The translations under genes and the position numbers were made by a program. Source: Bromus sterilis (Eukaryota; Streptophyta; Magnoliopsida; Poales; Poaceae). Taken from it: DNA of 64,000 bases. Position 1 is the stretch's first letter; each line of letters begins with the position of its first letter. The notes below the pieces were generated by a model. The model did not search any database, was not told the origin of the DNA, and worked only from the letters and a program-made list of their open reading frames with translations. This document shows, piece by piece, positions 1 to 11,394 of the stretch. The stretch spans positions 278,587,501-278,651,500 of the forward strand of contig OX465599.1 of assembly GCA_950022295.1 (NCBI GenBank), written 5' to 3'.

Positions 1-849
1 CTAATATCGAAGTACTTTTTCCAGAAGAGATTCCGATCTCCGCCGCCATCGCCAACAAGCTTCGGGGGACCAAAATTCCTATGTCGACACCCTGCTGGGA
101 CGGGGAAGTGCCCTCGGATTCATCTCCATCGACGTTGTTTCCTCCCTCCATGATGTGGGAGTAGTCCCTCCTTGGGGCTGAGGTTTCTACCAATAGCTAT
201 GTTTTCTTCTCTCTCTCCCATGTTTGTATCTTCGTTGTGATCATAGGCTATGTTAATCTAGGGTGATACCATGATATTTCCCCTTCCTCTATGTATTAGA
301 TTGATGTACTCACTTGATCTTATCTAGTATAATCCACGAGACCATGGTGACAGCGGTCTATTGGACATGGGTTAGAACAATATTATCATGAGTGATTTCC
401 TCTTTTGTGTGTTGATTGTAGATTGAGAGTCTCTTGGTGCTTGTCTTTGACTATCCTTGAGATATGTTGTGGTGATTGTGGTAATCTCTTTGGATGTCCG
501 CGGTGACATTGGGAAATCCATAGATTGAGAACTACGAACTCTGAGGTGTGCTTTTGTAGCCCTACATAATTCTCGTCCTCTCTTGACCACAAAGGAATGA
601 CCTCCGAGTACGTCTCCAATGCATGTTTTAGTGGAAATACCATGTGATTCGGCTATGTTAATGTTTTTGGGAGTTGACACTAGTGAAAGTATGAAGCCTA
701 GGCCTTGTTTCCATCATTGTTACACCGTTTGCACTCACTTTTGTTACATGTTTGCTTGCTGCACTTTTATTACGGATTTATATTACGGATTTATATTACC
801 TTGATTTATATTACGGATTTATATTACCTTTTATTACGGATTTACCTCC
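1..849. other. Unassigned retroelement-like noncoding sequence
   Basis: No reading frame here resembles a protein. The style (CT-rich run, ATG-poor AT-rich text, a 'CACTAGTGAA'-like stretch near 680) resembles the inside of a Triticeae Gypsy LTR, but neither terminus is visible and I cannot name the family. It runs off the left edge of the window. Confidence 0.3.
770..846. repeat. Short tandem repeat, ATTACGGATTTAT units
   Basis: The motif ATTACGGATTTA occurs four times, separated by TATTAC, CTTGATTTATATTACC and similar spacers. It is a local AT-rich minisatellite at the edge of the long LTR that follows. Confidence 0.75.
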
Positions 850-1213
850 GTTACATGCTTTAATTTTACCTTGGAGTTATAAATATTTTCTAAAATTATT
901 TTTGGAATTTATTTTTGCTCTGGAAAAGTTTTTAAATCAATTTTTGGAGTTTTCGGTATTTTTAAAATGCCAGAAAAGTATTTAAAAAAATTTAAAAATA
1001 AGTTGCAAAGTTTTTATTTTATTTTATTATTTTGGTCAAGCCAAAAATTCAATTTTATTATTTTAAAAATATTGGCGAAGACGGAATTTTAAAATAAATT
1101 TCCGTGATTTTTCTAATATTGTTTTGGGCCTATTGGGCCTGGTCTGTTTTCTTTTTCAGCAGACCGAATTTGTTTTTATTTCGGATTTACAAAAAAAAAG
1201 ATTAGGGGCTGGC

Positions 1214-1221
1214 TATAAATA
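1214..1221 (+). promoter_or_regulatory. TATA box of the long LTR
   Basis: TATAAATA sits in the context GGCTATAAATAGCCCGG, just before the GC-rich block. Transcription from it would place the hairpin array at 2503-2841 inside the RNA leader. Confidence 0.55.
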
Positions 1222-2502
1222 GCCCGGATCAGGGCTAAGTTTATTTCCGCCAGCGTTTTAGGGTTAGACTAATCTAATCCGCGGGACCCGCCGCCGCCGA
1301 CGTCATCGCCGAAGCATCGCTGGAGTGCGTTTTTCGCATTTTTTTCAGGTAAAATTTTGTACGGATCATCGTCGGAGTGCCTCGCCGCCCCTGCGCCCGC
1401 GCCGCCGCCGCCGCCGCCACGGCCGGCTGGCCGGAGCCGAGCCGCCATGGCCGCCACGGCCCATGCGCCCGTGCGCCCGTGCGCCCGCCCGCGAGCCGCG
1501 CCGCGCGCCCCTGGCCGCGCTGGCCTCCGCCGCCGCGCGCCCTTGGCCGGAGCGCCCTGGCCGTTCTCGCCCCCGCCTTGCCCCCTGGCCGGAGCCCCCG
1601 AGCTCCATGGCCGGAGCGCCGCAGCCATGGCCTCCTGTAGCCGCGCCCGCGTGAGGTTGAAGAAGTTGAAAAAAAAAAACGGTTCGGAACAAAAAAAAAA
1701 GTTTTTTTTTTCCAGATCTGGATCCAAAACCGCCCAGGGACCCGATCGCGTTTTTTGTAAAATTTTTATTTATGTATAGGTCCTTTTGCAGTAGAACCCC
1801 CCTATACCCCCGTTTTTCACCCGAAACCGTTTTCGCGAGTACTTTTTAACCGTAACTCGGAATTGGGCGATTCCAGTTGCGTTGCGACCGTGTAGAAATT
1901 CTCTAGCCAGTAGACCTAGTGTTACAGAATTTGGAAGTATTTAAATTTGGATCCCAAGCTGATCCAAATTTGAACTTCCAACAGCCGTAACTTTTTACCG
2001 GTGCGTCCGTTTGCGCCGTTTCTTTTTGCGTTGGTTTTTATTTGACAAGTACTTTAAGTTTAGCTATTGTTTAGTTGATTTTCTTGCTGTTCATTTGGTT
2101 CTTTTGTTGTTGCATTGTTTATGTGTTATGGTGTGTTGAATGCTTCATTGTTTGACTGTGTAGATTGTCCGGAGTGCAGAAAGGATCAGAACTAAGTGTT
2201 AGATTACTTCAACACCGTTCAAGGCAAGTTTCACTTTTGGTTAAGCTTCACTTTTGATTATGCATATACTATGTTTCCATGCATGTGAAGGTCGTTATGT
2301 ATATGCTGAAACCTGGTAGGATAGTCACATGTTTTGATTGATCAATGTATCCAACGTTGTTATGTTTTAGTATTTCTTGTGCTATGTGATTTATGCTTAC
2401 TGTTGCAATGATAACCATGGGAGGAATTGTTGTGTTATTCAAGTGTTGTGAAAATATTATTATCAGTAAAATAGTAACTTGCGTTTGAGGTACTGTAGAG
2501 TC

Positions 2503-2841
2503 GTATTACATCCTGAGGGCTCTGTGATATTTCACTTACGATTTGTTTGTGTGGCATTGCACCCTGAGGGCTCTGCAATGTTCACTTTGGGTCTAGGTAG
2601 TGGCACTGTATCCTGAGGGCTCTACAGTGTTCACGATAGGGTGATGTTGCATCCTGAGGGCTCTGTAACGGTCACGAACGTGTTTGTAGTGGCATCGTAT
2701 CCTGAGGGCTCTATGATGTTCACGAATAGGAGGTACGTGTGCAATTGTATCCTGAGGGCTCTACAATACTCACGGAAGCATGATCCTGAGGGATCTCATG
2801 GCTGCCATTAGAAATCCTATGATCCCGAGGGCTCTCATAGG
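2503..2841 (+). repeat. Array of eight hairpins with a constant 12-nt loop and variable stems
   Basis: Eight copies of TCCTGAGGGCTC (variants CCCTGAGGGCTC, TCCTGAGGGATC, TCCCGAGGGCTC) start at 2511, 2562, 2611, 2652, 2700, 2750, 2784 and 2823. Each is flanked by arms complementary to each other but different from those of the other copies: GTATTACA/TGTGATAT, CATTGCA/TGCAATG, CACTGTA/TACAGTG, TGTTGCA/TGTAACG, CATCGTA/TATGATG, ATTGTA/TACAAT, CATGA/TCATG, CCTATGA/TCATAGG. Mismatches to perfect pairing are mostly G-T wobbles. Spacing is 35-52 bp. This is ordinary within-copy complementarity that simple tandem duplication does not give. Confidence 0.9.
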
Positions 2842-3360
2842 CGGTTAGTTAGCTGTTGTGCTTTGTGGGTCGATATTAACTAGAGTTGATAAAAATGTTG
2901 AGTAGTAAGTAGAAGTAGATGAATACAAACTTTTTGTACAACAAACCAAGCTTGATTCTTATTCTTGTTTTGAAATTAGTTGTAGGATTGCTTTATCACT
3001 TGTGTTACTTGCCGTACAAATCAGATGTACTGACCCGTGTTCGGGCTGTAACCTTCGTGTTGCAGGTTTCTCAGAAGATTAGTGTGTTATGATAGGGTTA
3101 TGAGTCTACACTCAGCATGTTCGCTTGTGGCTGTTGATGGGACTCCACGTTATTTGTTTTGCTTCCGTTATCGTTATATTGAGTAAGCTAGCCTTGAGCT
3201 ATGCAAGTTGTTATTTGTTTTGAATTTTGGATCATACGTTGTAATAATGATGCACTTGTACTTGATATACATCTATTATACTGTGTGTGCCAGCGAGTTC
3301 GATCCAGGGACTGGCACTTGAACACAGAGACTTCAATTCAGTGTGAATTGGGTCGTTACA

Positions 3361-4298
3361 ACAGCACATCCCCTAGACTCATGTTTCTGTCACTCAAGCT
3401 AGTCATCAGGGGGCATGAACCCATAATCATGCATAACGCTCCCTCTTGGAGTCACTACCTACTACTTGGCCAAAGCAAAAAACAGCAACGGAGAACATGC
3501 AAGAATTACTCAAGAACATAAATATAAAAGAGGAGAATAAAATATATTACTCAAACACAATATGAACATAGTTTCATAATCTATCAGATCCCAGCAAACT
3601 CAGCATAGCAACAGCAGAAAGATTACATATGTGTCTCGATCATGTAGGGAAGCTCACGAGGTCTAAACCATGAAGAACAAAGAGGGGAGGAGAACATCAC
3701 ATAGCTACTGATCATTGACCCATGGTCCAAGGTGGGATACTAACGGTTCATCCGGGAAGCATCCATGGTGGTGGAGAAGCTCCCATAGGTGGTTCCTCCC
3801 TCCGGAAGGGTGCCGAGAAGAGGGCCCCTGGTGCTCCCGATCTTGGAAGCGCGGCGGCAGCGGAACAGAGGAGAGATCGCGAAAAAGGGTTCTGTCCTCG
3901 AGGGTTTCGGGACGAGAGGGATATATAGGCGAAGGGGGGGCAGCCAGAGGTGGACCAAGGGCCCCAGGCGCCCCCTTGGCGCGGCCTAGGGGGTGGCCGC
4001 GCCAGGTGGCCACCTGGGCCACCCCTAGCTCCCCTCTAGCCCCACTTGGGCTCTTCCCGAAGCTTCCTGTACGCTGATTTTTCCTATATTTTTCCCGGAA
4101 TTTTTCTGGCATTTTAAGTAATGGGGAAACCTGAAATACAAAAACAGCAGAAAACAGGAACTGGCACTAGGGTGCACTGAGTTAATAGGTTAGTCCAAAT
4201 ATGATCAAAAGTGTATGGAAGTTCATCGATATCATAGAAATATCACACAAAAGAGGCATGGAGCAAGAAGAAATTATAGATACGTTTTGGACGTATCA
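3361..4298 (-). mobile_element. Truncated Gypsy LTR (TGATACGTCC family)
   Basis: Read on the minus strand this begins TGATACGTCCAAAACG at 4298 and runs to 3361, where it is cut by the TTACA end of the long LTR. It is closely similar to the full-length LTR at 22021-23675 and, in inverse orientation, to 7432-8289 and 15136-16165. The minus strand carries a TATATAT promoter-like run near 3922-3929 (CTATATATCCC), followed by a leader-like GC-rich segment. The 3' third of the LTR is missing. Confidence 0.75.
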
Positions 4299-4396
4299 AC
4301 TGCGAGGAAAACTTGTCTGGTGACCTTCTGCTGCTGCCTGTTTGATGGTCTTCCTTCTTGGATCATATAGATTCGACCATGTGCTTCTGGGTACTT

Positions 4397-6518
4397 TTAT
4401 TCTTCGCCGGGTGTCGAGCACTGCTCCTGGATGGTTGCCACCTGTCTTGCTGGTGCGGCGGGTGCGGGTGCTGCGTTGTGGGCGATTATCCCAACTGCTA
4501 CACTTGCGAGAGGTTGTGTTGTTTGTGCTGTGGCCCGACTTTTTTCTTCTGAGAGCTTGGTGAAACGCCTGCAGTTTCTTAGGGTGTGTCCCGATCTGAG
4601 TTCTCCGCGTTCGTTTTTGAACCCATGTAGTGTGCAGGGCCCATCGAGCTGTTCCTTAGCCGAGCGGTATGCTCGGGTGTCATCTTGTGGCTGCCTTGAT
4701 CTCCAATCTCGTTTCTGGACGTGCGGTGCTTCTTCTGGGTTGTCCCTCCGCTGCATTCTGCTGTCGTCGCCATGTCTGTCATCTATGTCTGTCGTCTATG
4801 TCATCTGGGAAACCGGCCGCGACCATATCGGGTCCTCTGTCGCCGTAGAAGTTACGCCTGGGGCACTTTCTTCTTCTGTAAAACCCTCTGTCTCCGATGT
4901 AATAGTCGTAGTCGTGTTTTGAGCGTGTTGTCTGGATGTCCTATTCGTTCCGTATGGAGTCTTCCCCGTCGGCCCAGTTGTTTGCTTGTTCTAATAACCG
5001 TGCGAGTGTTCGGACCTTCATCTGCCCGAGTTGCTCTTTGAAGTCGATGCGATGTAGGCCTCTTCTGAATGCGTCGATCGCACTTTCGTCTGATATGTCC
5101 TCGGCTGAGTTTTTGAGTATGGTCCACCGCTGAATGTATGCCCTCAAGGACTCTCTGGTTCCTTGCCTACAGGCTCTCAGCTCCTCGAGTGATGTTGGTC
5201 GTTTGTAGGTAGATTTGAAGTTCTTGATGAAGGCATTGCGAAACTGCTTCCAGGGACTGATCGATCCTCGTGGTAGATTCTTCAGCCAGTGCCGCGCCGA
5301 ACCCTCGAGCATGAGCTGTACGTACTGCATTACCGTGATATTGGTTCCTCGTTGGAATTTGGCGGCTGTTAGGTAGTCATCGAGCCATACCTCTGGCTCC
5401 TCCAGTCCGTCGTATTTGTGCGTTGTGGAGTTTAATTTCAAGCCTTTCGGCATCCGCGTCTCGTGTATGGTTCGCGTGAAGCATAGTGCGCCGCATGGTT
5501 CCATGTCTTCGTCGGATGCGTGCTCGTCTGAGTAATCTTCGTGGGCTGTGCGCCTGCGTCTTCCTCGATTGACTTTGTTTTGCGTTATGTCGTCGCATGC
5601 GTCTCATCGATTGTTGCTACGTCGGTTGCCATTGTCGTCCCTGTCATGGTATTTGCTTCTGTTTGAGCGCTTGCGCCAGCCGTCGTTGTTGTCGTCCTCG
5701 TCATCGTCTGGTGAACTGGGGTCCATGTCTGGTGTCTGCCCGCGGGGCACTCTCCTTGTGCTTTCTTTTTTAGGTGTCGAGGCGGCGATGGCATCGCTCA
5801 TTACTTTGAGCGCTAATGCCGTGTTGTGATCTGCTTTGTCCTTGTTGCCCTTCTGAGCTCGATGGAGATATGCTTGGGCAGTTATGAGGGCTTCTATTGG
5901 TGTGAGTTGTTCTTCTTCTTCGTCATCCTCTTCGAGCATGAAGTCGTCATCTAGTTTGCGGGCAACTTTCTTCTTATCAGTACGTCTTAAGTTGCCAAAT
6001 CTAGATTTGCCTCGAGGGGGAGAGTCGTGGTCAGAGGAGTCACTTTTGGGCAGTGCTTTGCAGTCGGTCCTCGAGTTGATAGAGGTTTTTCCTTGCTTCT
6101 CCAGTTCTAGTCGCATCTGTCTTGTTTTCTTGGTGATGTCACTCGCCAGCTTGTTGTATGATCTAAGCTCATCGCGAGTTGCATCTTCTGGGAGTAATTT
6201 TCCGCGCTTTACTACGTATTTTACTCTGGAGATTGCTTCTTTAGATAGGTAGATTTTCTCTGTGAGCTGGTCCTCTCTTGCCACTTACGAGATCTGGCTC
6301 CTTCTTCTCTCCGGCTCGTCGTTCTTGCGGTTGCTGTGCTCCTGTCTTTTAAATTCTTTCCTCGGTATGGTTCCTAGTTTACCAAGGGTGACGGTAATCT
6401 GTCCAGTGTTGTCAGGATCACTGCTTTTGCTGTTTGAGCGTGCGTCTCTATGACTGCTCGGGTCATCATCTTTGCCTCTGTCGTCTGAAGTTGGCTCGCG
6501 GGTGTCTGCCATGAACAC
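4397..6518 (-). pseudogene. gag: Gypsy gag, degenerate
   Basis: The recognisable core is an open stretch at 5504-4941 (187 codons) with a capsid-like retrotransposon gag domain: WLDDYLTAAKFQ, YVQLMLEGSARHWL, WKQFRNAFIKNF and an arginine-rich RACRQGTRESLRAYIQRW. This fold builds the virus-like particle in the cytoplasm. Upstream, 6518-6285 and 6284-5604 encode a charged acidic/basic region (EEDDEEEEQ, PDDDEDDN) that is probably the N-terminal part of the same polyprotein. Downstream, 4756-4397 includes CTLHGFKNERGELRSGHTLRNC, resembling the Cys/His region after the capsid. In-frame stops separate these blocks, so the gene is dead. The Gypsy assignment rests on the capsid motifs. Which Gypsy lineage it belongs to is not clear, since no pol survives. 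Confidence 0.7.
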
Positions 6519-6965
6519 CTGAAACGGTGCCTCAGCTTATAGCCTGGTCGTGTCAGTGCCTTGCTTCTTCCATGTTAACGGCCCACTCGTGCAGTCGCGA
6601 GAGATACGATGCTTTATGTTGAGGTGGGAGTCGCGGCTGGCTCGCGGAGTCGCCGTGTGGGCGGGTGCTTCATCTTCGGCTGCTACTGCTGTAACAGTTG
6701 TCGCTGCGGGTGCTCGAACACGATCTGTGAGGCGGAGAGTGCCCCAATGGTTGACGTAGATCTGGTACTCTCCGAAGGTCAGGTTGATGCCAGTGCGCAG
6801 GTCTGCGAAGGCTGGTCGCAGGGTCGTAAGGTGTGCGATGAAGCCGAGGGACCCGAACAGATTGGGACCTGCTCGAGTCATGGAGACGTCGAGTGTTGAT
6901 GGTGTCGTGGACTTGTTGATTACTGGTGACCGGGCCGCCGAGATCGTGATTCCAACCTTCCTAGT

Positions 6966-6982
6966 TCCCACAGACGGCGCCA
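6966..6982 (-). promoter_or_regulatory. Primer-binding site, tRNA-Asp-like
   Basis: Two bases after the LTR end the minus strand reads TGGCGCCGTCTGTGGGA. TGGCGCCG is the usual start of plant Gypsy primer-binding sites complementary to the 3' end of tRNA-Asp; the second half diverges. Confidence 0.65.
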
Positions 6983-6984
6983 AT

Positions 6985-7431
6985 TGACGAGGATTAGCCT
7001 CGGCAAATCCCATGGTCAGGGACCCTGGTTTAGATCGCCGAGAAGGAACAGGTTGGCGATACTCGTCGGCTAACAGGAGAAGCACTTCCTGCTCGATTGT
7101 ATTATGCGAGGGGGCGATTACAGTGGAGGTCTAGGCGAGTTCGCTCAAGACCGGAGGTGTCGGTTGTAGATTGGATGCCCTAAGCCGTCACCCTCCACAG
7201 CCTTTATATACTAGGCTGGGTCTCGGGGAGTCCAACTTAGGTTACAGGGATAATTTCCTAAACTAGCTTCGGCTTGGACGCCAAGTCTTGACCTCCATCT
7301 TGGTCGCGAACTCCTACGTCGGTGCTCTGAATGGGCCAATCGTGGGCCCGTCGAGGTTTCTATTGGGCCTTCTGTCTTCGTATGCACCAAGTATCCTCAG
7401 ACGCAGGAGTCGTGGGGTCACCCCCTCGTCA
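6985..7431 (-). mobile_element. 5' LTR, 447 bp, TGACGAGG...CCTCGTCA termini
   Basis: On the minus strand the LTR starts TGACGAGGGGG at 7431 and ends CCTCGTCA at 6985, giving a perfect 8-bp terminal inverted repeat. It contains a TATATAAA promoter element near 7202-7211 and is followed at once by the PBS. It matches the layout and much of the sequence of the copy at 36626-37116. Confidence 0.85.
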
Positions 7432-8289
7432 GGCACATATGTAATTCTTTCTGCTGTTGCTATGCTGAGTTTGCTAGGATCTGATGGATTATGAGACTAT
7501 GTTCAGTTTGTGATTGAGTAATATATTTGGTTCATATCTTTTATATTTTTGTTCTTGAGTAATTCTTGCATGTTCTCCGTTGATGTTTATTTCTTTGGCC
7601 AAGTAGTAGGTAGTGACTCCAAGAGGGAACGTTATGCTCGATTGTGGGTTCATGCCCCCCTGATGACTAGCTTGAGTGACAGAAACATGAGTCTAGGGGA
7701 TGTGATGTTGCCACAAGGGGTAAAACAACGGTGCTTGTAACCGCGGTTGCACGAATTGTTTACTTTACGCAAAGTTCTTTTAATGCAGTTGTTTGTTGCT
7801 TTGGGTTAGCACTTTGGGTGGGGCTCCCAACTTAATACAAGCGAGATGTTCTGGATAGATATCTCAAGGTGGATGATTAGTAGTAGATGCAGTTGGATTT
7901 TGGTCTACTTATTTTGGCGTACCTCCCATGCTTTTGAGCCTCTTCCTTTCTTAGTAACATAGTTACCATTGCGGTGTGTTTTTAATCCTCTTAATTGCCC
8001 AGCTGTGATTTGTTTACCTCGCATAGCTGTTTTATCGTCTTTCGGGAAAAAGACATCACTAGTGAACATCACGGGACCCCGGTCCATGTTCTCATCACTG
8101 TTTACACGCTCAATTTATTTCCTTCTTTACTTTCTAGTTGCAATTACTATTATCCTTTATCCCTTGCATTTGATCCTTTGTAAACAACAAGGCCGGAGAG
8201 ATTGACAACCTCTCTGAACTTCGTTGGGAGCAAAGTTATTTGTATTGTGTGCAGGTCCACGTCAACCGCCTAATTTCTAGCGTCGTCGT
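7432..8289 (+). mobile_element. 3' half of a Gypsy LTR (TGATACGTCC family)
   Basis: The sequence from CACATATGTAAT to GCAGGTCCACG lines up with the LTR at 15136-16165 (same strand) and, inverted, with 22021-23675. Its first part is lost at the boundary with the short-LTR element and its last part at the Copia LTR beginning at 8290. It could be the 5' LTR of the gag-protease element at 11395-16165, separated from it by the Copia insertion. ORFs at 7969-8205 and similar are shared by all copies of this LTR and are not genes. Confidence 0.7.
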
Positions 8290-10022
8290 TGTTGGGGTGC
8301 GCAGCGGAAAACACAAATTTTTCCTAACTAGCGTTTCCCATAACCCAAGATCTAGTTAGCCGTATTACCGTAACGAAAAGGAGTGCGGAATAACATACCT
8401 CAGGGTGTAGTCCATTGCGCGGGAAACGTTCCCGCAAACATGGTTGATGTAGCCGAATGAAGTTCACAGCCCCCTGGCTGTGTTGAGCACCCGGATGGGT
8501 GTAGTGCCACACGTGTAGCACCTCGTAGTACTCGCACACGTACGAGACTCGATGACGACCTCCGTTCTCCGATCCAGCGAAGGTGGCAGAAGCAGACCTC
8601 CGGACGGAGCTTCGGCAGCACAACGGTCTCCGATTCTAGAAGAGATGCCTCAATTCCACTACAAGCTCACACTAGGGAGCCCACCGTGGAAGAGACGAGG
8701 AAGGGGAGAAGACCGGAGAAAACCGATCACAATTCGGAGTAATATTTATTTTCTCACGAATTTCTGTGTATTAAATATGTGCACCCTGCCCATCTATATA
8801 TAGGCAGAGGGGAGGGAGTCAAGGTGGGACTAAAGTCCCTTTCTATGGGGAGGTGGCCGGCCAAGGGAGGAGGGGGCGCACACCTCATGGGCCCTAGGGC
8901 CCATGGTGCCTCCCTCTCTCTCTCTCTTTTTCTTTTTCCCTTTATTTCCCCTAACGGGCCTCTTTCACAAAATAAGGCCCATAGCACTTTTTAATTATAA
9001 ATAAAAGGTTTTTAATTATTAATTCAATTAATTAATAACTAAAACATATTATTCCTTCTCCCGGTGCTCCGGAACACCTTCCGGCTCACTCCGAAACTCC
9101 TTCGGGTCAACACGGAACTTTTCCGGTGGTGCTTCCTTTATTCTCCAGTAACTCCGATAGTTCTGAAAAAGTCTCTGATTTCATCGAGCCCTTAAGTGTG
9201 TTACACTACGGTCCGAGAACACTCCAGTCATGACCGAGATGAGGCTTCGGTCAATGATCATCAGCGGGACCTGGATGCCCATAATGACCCCTGTGCATTC
9301 CGGATATCAATACCGATTGGACCTTACGTCGTATAGCATTCCCTTTGTCAGTGATACTGGATTAGTCTGAGATTCGATCAATGACATCCTATGTATGGTT
9401 CAACCTCGTTATGACAAATCCTTATTCACTCGTTCCCGTGATATTCATCCCCGTGACCTAGTCACATGCTGCGCAGCTTTATGGATGGAATCTCACCGAG
9501 TAGGCCCTGAGTATCTATCCATCATATGGATTGAAAAATCCCGCTCTTGTAACAATACTCCTCAACATATCTCCACGGAATACCCAAGATACAATCGTTA
9601 TGACCCGCATATTTCAGTCAGGTGGTGGGATGTAAGTCAAAGCATCCGAGTAGATAGCAAGTATGCACGTACTCACGGTCAAAGGAACGGTCTACTACGT
9701 TCTGTAATTACAACACTGAACCTTCATAAGATTGATCATGTTGTAATGCTTGCTTTGGGTAATGTTCATCACGTCACTCATCCGGTGAGGTGACCTCATA
9801 GTCAAGAGACTTAATTGTCCATGATCGGAAACCACGACCATCATGTTGACCATGAACTAGTTATTGAAATAGAGGCTAACTAGGAACACTGGGGGTTTCT
9901 ATACCGCACATGTATCATTGTTTCACTGATACAGTTCTATCACGGTATGAAACTGGTTATGAACTTGCTTAGATATATTGGAATAATCATATATTATTTG
10001 CCTCTAGAGCATATATCCAACA
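8290..10022 (-). mobile_element. Copia 3' LTR, 1,733 bp
   Basis: On the minus strand it starts TGTTGGATATATGCTCTAG at 10022 and ends GCACCCCAACA at 8290. The start, the polypurine tract just upstream, the CTATATATAG promoter near 8800 and the AACCTTCCG-type text match the BARE/Angela type of Triticeae Copia LTR. The internal side lies to the right, which makes this the 3' LTR. ORFs inside (for example 9395-9793) are composition products. Confidence 0.8.
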
Positions 10023-11380
10023 GTCTCCCACTTGCACTCGAGTGCTAATAATCTAGCCGCATTTTCCCGATCATAATCAGCTTATCGCATAAGTGTGCAT
10101 TGATCATGCTTGCTCATGGAAGAGGGTTCATCAACGAACTGCACCAATTCAGATTCGTATGTTTCCTTTGCAACTGGTATAGGTCAACTAGTTTGACATG
10201 CCACTCATTATCATATAATGGTTGGATATAAGTTTCGCGGGAGAGTGAGACTATTATTTCATAGTATCCTCCAATGATCTTTTGGTTCAGTCTTCGGAAG
10301 ACTTATCCAGAGTCATATATACGGGGAAATACACTCAGCCAGAAGTCCAAACTTCTTACGCCAAACTTTTATCCATACATCTACTTTCTTAAGTAGTATT
10401 ATGTTTGTAGTGCTGTGAATCTTGCTCACATTTCTTTCATGTCTTTGGTGATGTCTCTAATTCCATATAGGCCCATAATATGGCTTGCAATTGTAATCTT
10501 GCATTACATTCAAGTCTATTATCTTTCTATACATTACAGCATAGTCCTCAGTATTCCTCATATACTGAATTCATGGACTTTATTCAGATTATGTGTTGTA
10601 CTCCTAAAGCACATCGGAATTTGTTCTTCGTCCAAGAACCTTTGAGTCATTCTGTTGTTGGATTCACAATGCATGTTATATGGTAGAATCATATGTCAAA
10701 GTACATATGAGATCACATGTCCTAGTACATGGTGCATCTCCATTCTTCCATCAAGACATTGCTTGTGATATTTGTATTTCATCCATTATATAATTTCTAG
10801 CTACAAGAACCTGTTTCTTGTCTAGAAGATTATTCCAACTTTTCTTTGTTTCATCATACGTATCTATCACTATAGATTTCAACGTGTGATGTGTTTAGTA
10901 CTTCATATAAAGGAAGATTCTTGTAATCTTGCGTTATATCTACCTTATGTTATATAGATATATATATATATCATAATGCATATACGTGCATATGAGCCGA
11001 TTCTCCATATACATATATCATTCGCCTGTCCCTATATACATACACGTGATCATTCTCCACATATGTCATAACATGCATGTCTGATATAATGATCATGCTC
11101 CCACTCAAATATATCCATCATATACTCATATATTTATGGTTCAGCTTTCATCAAGTCATTGTATTGTTACTATGTCTTACATAATGACAATGCTCCCAAA
11201 GCTCCCACTCAGAAAATGCCCTCTACATTCTAAGTTTCCGGAAGTCTTCAAAGCTCCCACTCGGTTTCATGAAACTGCAGGCCCACTCAATATTTTGGTC
11301 ATTCACAAAAAATCACTTGATCAAATCAAGGTTGAGGGTTTCCTGTCTTGAGGTACTATAGTCCATTCATTTAACGAAAC
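10023..11380 (-). mobile_element. Noncoding 3' internal region of the Copia element, with PPT
   Basis: Immediately right of the LTR the minus strand reads GTGCAAGTGGGAGAC, a polypurine tract in the BARE/Angela position. The remaining 1.3 kb has no protein-like frame. It carries repeated GCTCCCACTC motifs (near 11097, 11193 and 11252), whose complement GAGTGGGAGC resembles extra polypurine tracts, and an ATATATAT-rich stretch near 10960. The element ends without a 5' LTR near 11380, so it is truncated. Confidence 0.6.
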
Positions 11381-11394
11381 AAACTTTCGTCATG

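Larger units (their letters stand above)
850..3360 (+). mobile_element. Long LTR of an unassigned Gypsy-like element (start not resolved)
   Basis: The right end is clear: GGGTCGTTACA stops at 3360, exactly where an unrelated minus-strand LTR begins. The left boundary is not visible and 850 is only the approximate start of similar AT-rich text. The order of parts is typical of long grass Gypsy LTRs: an AT-rich stretch, a TATA box at 1214, a GC-rich block at 1270-1650, then a long moderately AT-rich tract to a TTACA end. The GC-rich block opens several overlapping Ala/Arg/Pro-rich frames on both strands, which I read as composition artefacts. No internal coding region or second LTR is present, so it is a solo or truncated LTR. 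Plus orientation is inferred from the TATA box and from the mirror-image layout of the LTR at 50516-54859. Confidence 0.5.
4299..7431 (-). mobile_element. 5' part of a Gypsy element with short 447-bp LTR
   Basis: In minus orientation this holds a complete 5' LTR (7431-6985), a primer-binding site, and a gag region down to 4299, where it ends abruptly at the TGATACG terminus of a different LTR. No protease, RT, integrase or 3' LTR remains. A second copy of the same LTR, with its PBS, sits in the LINE at 36626-37205. Confidence 0.75.

Noticed and set aside
1269..1779. Overlapping ORFs of 87-152 codons on both strands
   Set aside because: They lie in the GC-rich block of an LTR; all frames are open at once and give low-complexity Ala/Arg/Pro text.
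2503..2841. CRISPR-like array
   Set aside because: The repeats are only 12 nt, spacers are irregular, and the flanks pair with each other; the setting is a plant LTR.
7969..8205. 78-codon ORF repeated at 15754-15990 and 22497-22276
   Set aside because: It recurs because the LTR recurs; no protein features.
9395..9793. 132-codon plus-strand ORF
   Set aside because: It lies within the Copia LTR on the strand opposite to the element.
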